NCBI GenBank assembly: GCA_947565445.1
Contig: CANOGC010000003.1
Location: 1-59,209 of the forward strand
Source: an uncultured Clostridium sp.
GTDB taxonomy: Bacteria > Bacillota > Clostridia > TANB77 > CAG-508
Reading direction: 5' to 3'
Length of the DNA: 59,209 bases
Positions within the stretch are counted from its first letter, which is position 1, and the number at the start of each line of letters is the position of its first letter. Position numbers and translations under genes: made by a program. The notes under the pieces were generated by a model, which did not search any database, was not told the DNA's origin, and saw only the letters and a list, made by a program, of their open reading frames with translations. This document shows positions 55,651-59,209 of the stretch, one piece after another.

Positions 55651-56385
55651 ATAAAATATATACATATGATGGCAGTTTTGAAGGACTACTTACAATTGTT
55701 TTTGATAGTTACATTAATAAAACTCTTCCATACAATATTACAAGTGATACTTCTTGTATAAACTTACTATATGAAACAATTCATATAAAAACAGATGAAA
55801 TAAAAGCAAAACGTATTCTAGAAGGAACAGTAAAAAATGTATCTTACCATGCCTTATCTAATGCATATTATACATTTTTATCTAATAACCCCAAAAAAGA
55901 ATTACTAATAGTACAGTATTTATTATTAGGCTTTTTAATTGGTAATAAAATAGACCACTTATTATCAAATGAAATTGTTTTAAAAATAGAGAAAATTCAT
56001 AAAAGAGTATTTGGTGAACTTCATCGTTTAATGGGGCTTGCTCGTTTGATGGAAGTAGATAAAAATATATTCTACTGCAAAATTCATCCAGATAACAACA
56101 TAATAGAACTATTAGCTCATCACTTCATAAAGCGTTTTCCTACACGGAAATTTTATGTTACATGATAAAAATAGAAATATAGTTTTATTATATAACACAA
56201 AAACTTATAATGTAGTAGATGCAAATAATTTAGTACTACCATCTATAAGTAAAGAAGAACAATATTATCAAGATTTATGGAATTGTTTTTACCATACAAT
56301 AGGCATAAAAGAGCGAAAAAATTCACGTTTACGCATGCAATTTATGCCAAAGAAATACTGGCAAGATTTAGTAGAAAAATTTTAA
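55629..56385 (+). CDS. TIGR03915/DUF4130 protein, partner of the radical SAM protein (one CGG +1 site)
   Basis: Start ATG at 55629 overlaps the end of the radical SAM gene by 22 bases, RBS AAAGGAGG. Features: FEGLLTIVFDSYINKTLPYN, HKRVFGELHRLMGLARLMEV and KIHPDNNIIELLAHHF. At codon 173, ACA CGG A (56145) shifts to KRFPTGNFMLHDKNRNIVLL and then LRMQFMPKKYWQDLVEKF; 251 residues joined. In zero frame it stops at once after KFYVT. The conserved gene pair implies a shared DNA repair or modification pathway; its substrate is unknown. Confidence 0.92.
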
Positions 56386-56389
56386 ACTT

Positions 56390-56824
56390 TTATAAGCTAG
56401 TAATAGCATTCCTTGCCATTTCATCACATCTATTGTTATACTCATTATCACTATGCCCTTTTACTTTTATAAAATTAACATCATGTACTTTAGTAAGTTC
56501 ATATAATTCCTGCCATAATTCCTTATTTTTTACAGGTTCTTTGCTTGCATTTTTCCAACCATTTTTCATCCAACTATAAATCCATTTCTGGTTAAATGCA
56601 TTAACAACATAAGCACTATCACTATAAACACTTACTTTGCACTTAAATTTTAGAAGTTTTAATGCTTCAATTACTGCTGTTAACTCCATTACATTATTAG
56701 TAGTATCTTTTTTTCCTCCTGAAATCTCTTTTTTATTATCCTTATACATTAAAATACTTCCCCAACCACCTGGACCAGGATTGCCAGAGCATGCTCCATC
56801 AGTGTATATAACAACATCTTCCAT
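56390..56824 (-). CDS. rnhA: Ribonuclease HI
   Basis: 144 residues. [20 protein letters not shown] contains catalytic Asp; [20 protein letters not shown] holds Glu; [17 protein letters not shown] has Asp; [17 protein letters not shown] has the last His/Asp. It removes RNA from RNA/DNA hybrids. Convergent with the TIGR03915 gene, separated by four bases. Confidence 0.96.
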   Translation of the reverse strand: MEDVVIYTDGACSGNPGPGGWGSILMYKDNKKEISGGKKDTTNNVMELTAVIEALKLLKFKCKVSVYSDSAYVVNAFNQKWIYSWMKNGWKNASKEPVKNKELWQELYELTKVHDVNFIKVKGHSDNEYNNRCDEMARNAITSL

Positions 56825-56946
56825 ATTTATAAATTCTCCTTTTATATATTTTTTTTAATTTTTTTATATTATATTTGAAAAAAAAATCTTTTTATGATAT
56901 TATAACAATAATTGTTTTTTTATTGCAAGATTTAGGAGGAAAATTT

Positions 56947-58206
56947 ATGAATAAAGTACTAGGAATTGTTGCAGAATATAACCCATTTCACAATGGTCAT
57001 CTATACCATTTAAATGAATCAAAAAAAGCTGTTAATGCAGATTATGTAGTAGCTGTTATGAGTGGTAACTTTGTACAACGTGGAGATACTTCCCTAATTA
57101 ACAAATGGGCAAAAACCGAAATGGCTATTCAAAATGGTGTTGACCTTGTTATTGAATTACCTGCTATTTATAGTGTATCTAGTGCAGAAAATTTTGGATA
57201 TGGTGCTATCAAAATTTTAAATTCTTTAAAAATTGTAGACTATTTATCTTTTGGTAGTGAACTTTGTGATGTTAATATTTTAAATGAATTCGCTACAGTA
57301 CTTTATGAGGAACCAAAAGAATATGTATCTATTTTAAACCATGAATTAGGTAAAGGTTTTTCATATGCAAAAGCTAGAGAAAATGCTCTTCTTATATATT
57401 TAAATGATATAAGAAAATATGCTAATATTTTATCTAGTTCTAATAATATTTTAGCAATAGAATATTTAAAAGCTCTAAAAAAAGAAAAAAGCAATATTAT
57501 ACCTTTTAGTATTAAACGAAATAAAGTAAATTATAATGACACCGAAATTATCGATGGTTTTGCCAGTGCCACTGCTATTAGAAAAATTGCTTTAACAAAT
57601 GATGTTTGGAGCCTTAGAAAAGCAATGCCAAAGACCTCTTTTGATATTATGTATGAACAATTACGCTCTGGAAAAACAGTTTCAGATTTATCAAAATTTG
57701 AACACGAAATTATTTATAATTTAAGAAGAATGACTCTTGAGGAAATTGCTGATATACCAGATGTTACAGAGGGGCTTGAAAATTTAATTAAAAATGCTGC
57801 TAGTTCTTGTAATACTATTGAAGAATTTATTGGTATCGTAAAAAGTAAAAGATACACTGTAACAAGATTAAAAAGAATTTTAGTATATTGCCTTCTTGGA
57901 ATAACTAAAAAAGATATGCTAAATTCTCAAAAAGTAGACCCATATATTCGTGTTCTTGGTTTTAATGAAAAAGGAAAAGAACTGTTATCTGGTATTTCTC
58001 ATGCTAACCCAAAACTAGATATTATTACTTCTCCTCGTAGATTTTTAGATGAATCAAATAATAAACCATTAAAATCTATGTTAGAAAAAGATATTTTTGC
58101 AACAGATGTATATACCTTAGGTTATGATTATGACTCATTTAGTAACCTTGATTTTACAACTCCAGTCATATCTATATATGCAAGTACTGATGTAAATATA
58201 ATATAA
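56947..58206 (+). CDS. tmcAL: tRNA(Met) cytidine acetate ligase TmcAL
   Basis: 419 residues from the ATG at 56947, behind TTAGGAGGA. Nucleotidyltransferase start motif GIVAEYNPFHNGHLYHLNES (HxGH), then AVMSGNFVQRGDTSLINKWA and DLVIELPAIYSVSSAENFGY. TSPRRFLDESNNKPLKSMLE is near the C-terminus. It acetylates C34 of elongator tRNA-Met, a wobble modification relevant to decoding. No in-frame CGG. Confidence 0.93.
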   Translation: MNKVLGIVAEYNPFHNGHLYHLNESKKAVNADYVVAVMSGNFVQRGDTSLINKWAKTEMAIQNGVDLVIELPAIYSVSSAENFGYGAIKILNSLKIVDYLSFGSELCDVNILNEFATVLYEEPKEYVSILNHELGKGFSYAKARENALLIYLNDIRKYANILSSSNNILAIEYLKALKKEKSNIIPFSIKRNKVNYNDTEIIDGFASATAIRKIALTNDVWSLRKAMPKTSFDIMYEQLRSGKTVSDLSKFEHEIIYNLRRMTLEEIADIPDVTEGLENLIKNAASSCNTIEEFIGIVKSKRYTVTRLKRILVYCLLGITKKDMLNSQKVDPYIRVLGFNEKGKELLSGISHANPKLDIITSPRRFLDESNNKPLKSMLEKDIFATDVYTLGYDYDSFSNLDFTTPVISIYASTDVNII

Positions 58207-58236
58207 GAAAGTATTTTAATATACTTTCTTTTTTTG
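58206..58236 (+). terminator. Terminator after tmcAL
   Basis: AGAAAGTATT and AATACTTTCT-like arms (AGAAAGTATTTTAATATACT) followed by TTTCTTTTTTT. Confidence 0.75.
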
Positions 58237-58295
58237 CACCTTTTCCCCTATTTTGTCATATATTGTAGTATAACCTAAAATAAGGAGGAATTTTA

Positions 58296-58649
58296 ATGCG
58301 TAGAAGATGTAATTGTCATAAATGTTGTTTAAGTAATTATTCAAATTACACTGACGACCTTATGGAAAAATCATGTAAAAATGTTGATAATACTATATGT
58401 TGTTCAGATGATGGCGATTGTGGTTGCGGTTTTGATGAAGAAGAATCTGTATTCCCTACAAATCCAATGCTTGCTCAAAGCTATGTGCCTTGGCAAACAA
58501 TGGACAAAACATTTAAACCATGTGTTGGTTTAAAAATGGGAACTATCTTCCCTGAACTTGTTAGCCCATATGTTCCTTGCCAAGATATAGAAGAAATGGA
58601 ATTTATAAAGCAAACAAATATGATTGGAGAGGGGTGTAACAAATGTTAG
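58296..58649 (+). CDS. cotJA: Spore coat protein CotJA
   Basis: 117 residues behind AAGGAGG. Cys-rich start (RRRCNCHKCC, CGCGFDEEE), then the CotJA core PMLAQSYVPWQTMDKTFKP, GTIFPELVSPYVPC and a Met/Cys-rich end. CotJA anchors the CotJ complex in the inner spore coat. It overlaps the next gene by seven bases. TGC GGT holds CGG out of frame only. Confidence 0.92.
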   Translation: MRRRCNCHKCCLSNYSNYTDDLMEKSCKNVDNTICCSDDGDCGCGFDEEESVFPTNPMLAQSYVPWQTMDKTFKPCVGLKMGTIFPELVSPYVPCQDIEEMEFIKQTNMIGEGCNKC

Positions 58650-58972
58650 AAGATATGAATGAAAACAGAACTCATTGTGAATGTGAATGTGCTTGTTCTT
58701 GCCAAAATGAATGTGAACGTAATAACTCATTACGAACTGAAATGATGATGCAATTAAGAGCCTACAAGTTCTCAATTATAGAACTTGGGCTATATTTAGA
58801 CACTCATCCAGATGATGAAAAAGCCCTTTGCTTGCATAGAGAATATACAAAAAAAACAAAAGAGTTATCAGACAAATATCAAAAAATGTTTGGTCCTCTA
58901 ACAATTTATTACCCATGTAAAAAATGGAGATGGCTAGAAGAACCTTGGCCATGGGAAAGGGGGAACTTTTAA
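58643..58972 (+). CDS. cotJB: Spore coat protein CotJB
   Basis: 109 residues: Cys-rich head (CECECACSCQNEC) and the CotJB domain LRAYKFSIIELGLYLDTHPD, ALCLHREYTKKTKELSDKYQ, and YPCKKWRWLEEPWPWE at the end. It works with CotJA and CotJC. Coupled to cotJC by a TAATG overlap. Confidence 0.93.
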   Translation: MLEDMNENRTHCECECACSCQNECERNNSLRTEMMMQLRAYKFSIIELGLYLDTHPDDEKALCLHREYTKKTKELSDKYQKMFGPLTIYYPCKKWRWLEEPWPWERGNF

Positions 58973-59178
58973 TGTGGACTTATACAAAAGCACTAGAATA
59001 TCCTATTAAAATAAAATGTACGAATCCAAGACTTGCAAAATTTATTATTTCACAATATGGTGGTCCAGATGGAGAACTTGCTGCATCTTTAAGATATTTA
59101 TCTCAAAGATTTGGTATGCCAGACCAAAAAGCAAAAGCAATTTTAAATGATATAGGTACAGAAGAATGGGTACCATGA
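58972..59178 (+). CDS. cotJC: Spore coat Mn-catalase CotJC, N-terminal part, frame broken
   Basis: Start ATG at 58972 overlaps the cotJB stop. MWTYTKALEYPIKIKCTNPR, FIISQYGGPDGELAASLRYL and AKAILNDIGTEE are CotJC. After TEE the expected AHLEM metal-site block is absent and the frame is lost (TEEWVP-stop). Reading on in the +2 frame gives GTMMLSIAKDKIY, which fits what should follow the missing block, so about 19 bases appear deleted. There is no CGG here. This may be a real deletion or an assembly fault. Confidence 0.75.
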   Translation: MWTYTKALEYPIKIKCTNPRLAKFIISQYGGPDGELAASLRYLSQRFGMPDQKAKAILNDIGTEEWVP

Positions 59179-59209
59179 TGTTGTCAATAGCTAAAGACAA
59201 AATTTACAA

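Noticed and set aside
1937-56385. The broken genes as ordinary sequencing errors or pseudogenes
   Set aside because: All 19 breaks have the same form: an extra C exactly before a Gly codon, making an in-frame CGG. Random indels would hit other bases, homopolymers and codon positions. Both sides of every break are well conserved. Read data would still be the decisive check.
1937-56385. CGG reassigned to another amino acid (Trp, Gln or Gly as a triplet)
   Set aside because: A triplet reassignment would keep the zero frame, but conserved sequence continues only in the +1 frame after each site.
1-59209. CRISPR array
   Set aside because: Repeats present occur once or twice and are widely spaced; no regular repeat-spacer pattern exists.

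Overview
The window is about 59 kb of very AT-rich DNA from a spore-forming member of the Clostridia (Firmicutes), probably an uncultured gut lineage. Evidence: strong AGGAGG ribosome binding sites, AGA/AGG/CGT arginine usage, sporulation genes (yabP-yabQ, sigK, spoIIM, cotJABC, the 3' part of dpaB), RF2 with the classic CTT TGA C recoding site, flavin-dependent thymidylate synthase, and RemA-YicC. No rRNA or tRNA gene was seen.

Main result: 19 in-frame CGG codons were found in conserved or recognisable genes, and none is read as arginine. At each one the reading frame must move +1, skipping the C, so that the next codon is a glycine GGN. The positions of the C are 2006, 2433, 12983(-), 14770(-), 15430(-), 23278, 25432(-), 26057(-), 31860(-), 42940(-), 42912(-), 43711(-), 46835(-), 48456(-), 50817(-), 51380(-), 54989, 55476 and 56145. 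They lie in 14 genes: serine recombinase, yabQ, lysC, prfB, a DUF368 gene, a thioredoxin-reductase-like gene, an ABC ATPase (Wzt type), a TetR regulator, a CMP-kinase-like gene, a prepilin-like gene, spoIIM, an EndoQ-like gene, a radical SAM gene and its partner. Skipping the C restores family-typical length and motifs (for example GPAGIS, SAQGKTTD and SGAGGQ). Out-of-frame CGG (such as AAC GGA) is common and harmless, while CGC and CGA are read as arginine normally. This looks like genome-wide +1 frameshifting, or CGGN-to-Gly quadruplet decoding, at an otherwise unassigned CGG codon. The only counter-example is a phage-like 70-codon ORF at 17486.

Layout. 1-3.7 kb: the end of a mobile element with an RHS toxin tail, a probable immunity gene and a large serine recombinase that splits dpaB (spoVFB) as a skin-like intervening element. 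3.9-10.7 kb: an SOS-controlled YneA-like gene, a tyrosine recombinase, a polysaccharide O-acetylation set (DUF4358, MBOAT, DHHW) and an AAA/DUF4143 ATPase. 10.8-17 kb: rho, divIC-yabQ-yabP, lysC, prfB and sigK. 17-23.4 kb: a small-RNA candidate, gene remnants, glycolipid genes (PlsC, GT8-PlsC fusion, GT8, UPF0104) and DUF368. 23.5-26.1 kb: U32 peptidase and a thioredoxin system. 26.3-37.9 kb: a cell-surface glycan cluster (glycosyltransferases, Wzm/Wzt exporter, O-antigen-ligase-like protein) interrupted by a HEPN/MNT pair.

38-46.6 kb: housekeeping genes (rpmE, greA, thyX, rpoZ, remA, yicC, rsmE) with a TetR regulator and a CMP-kinase-like gene. 46.8-53.5 kb: a prepilin-like Ig-domain protein, a Fic-like protein, xerD-spoIIM and EndoQ. 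53.6-59.2 kb: coaE, a radical SAM/TIGR03915 pair, rnhA, tmcAL and cotJABC, where cotJC appears damaged or misassembled at the edge. No stretch longer than 300 bases lacks a gene once the frameshifted genes are joined.
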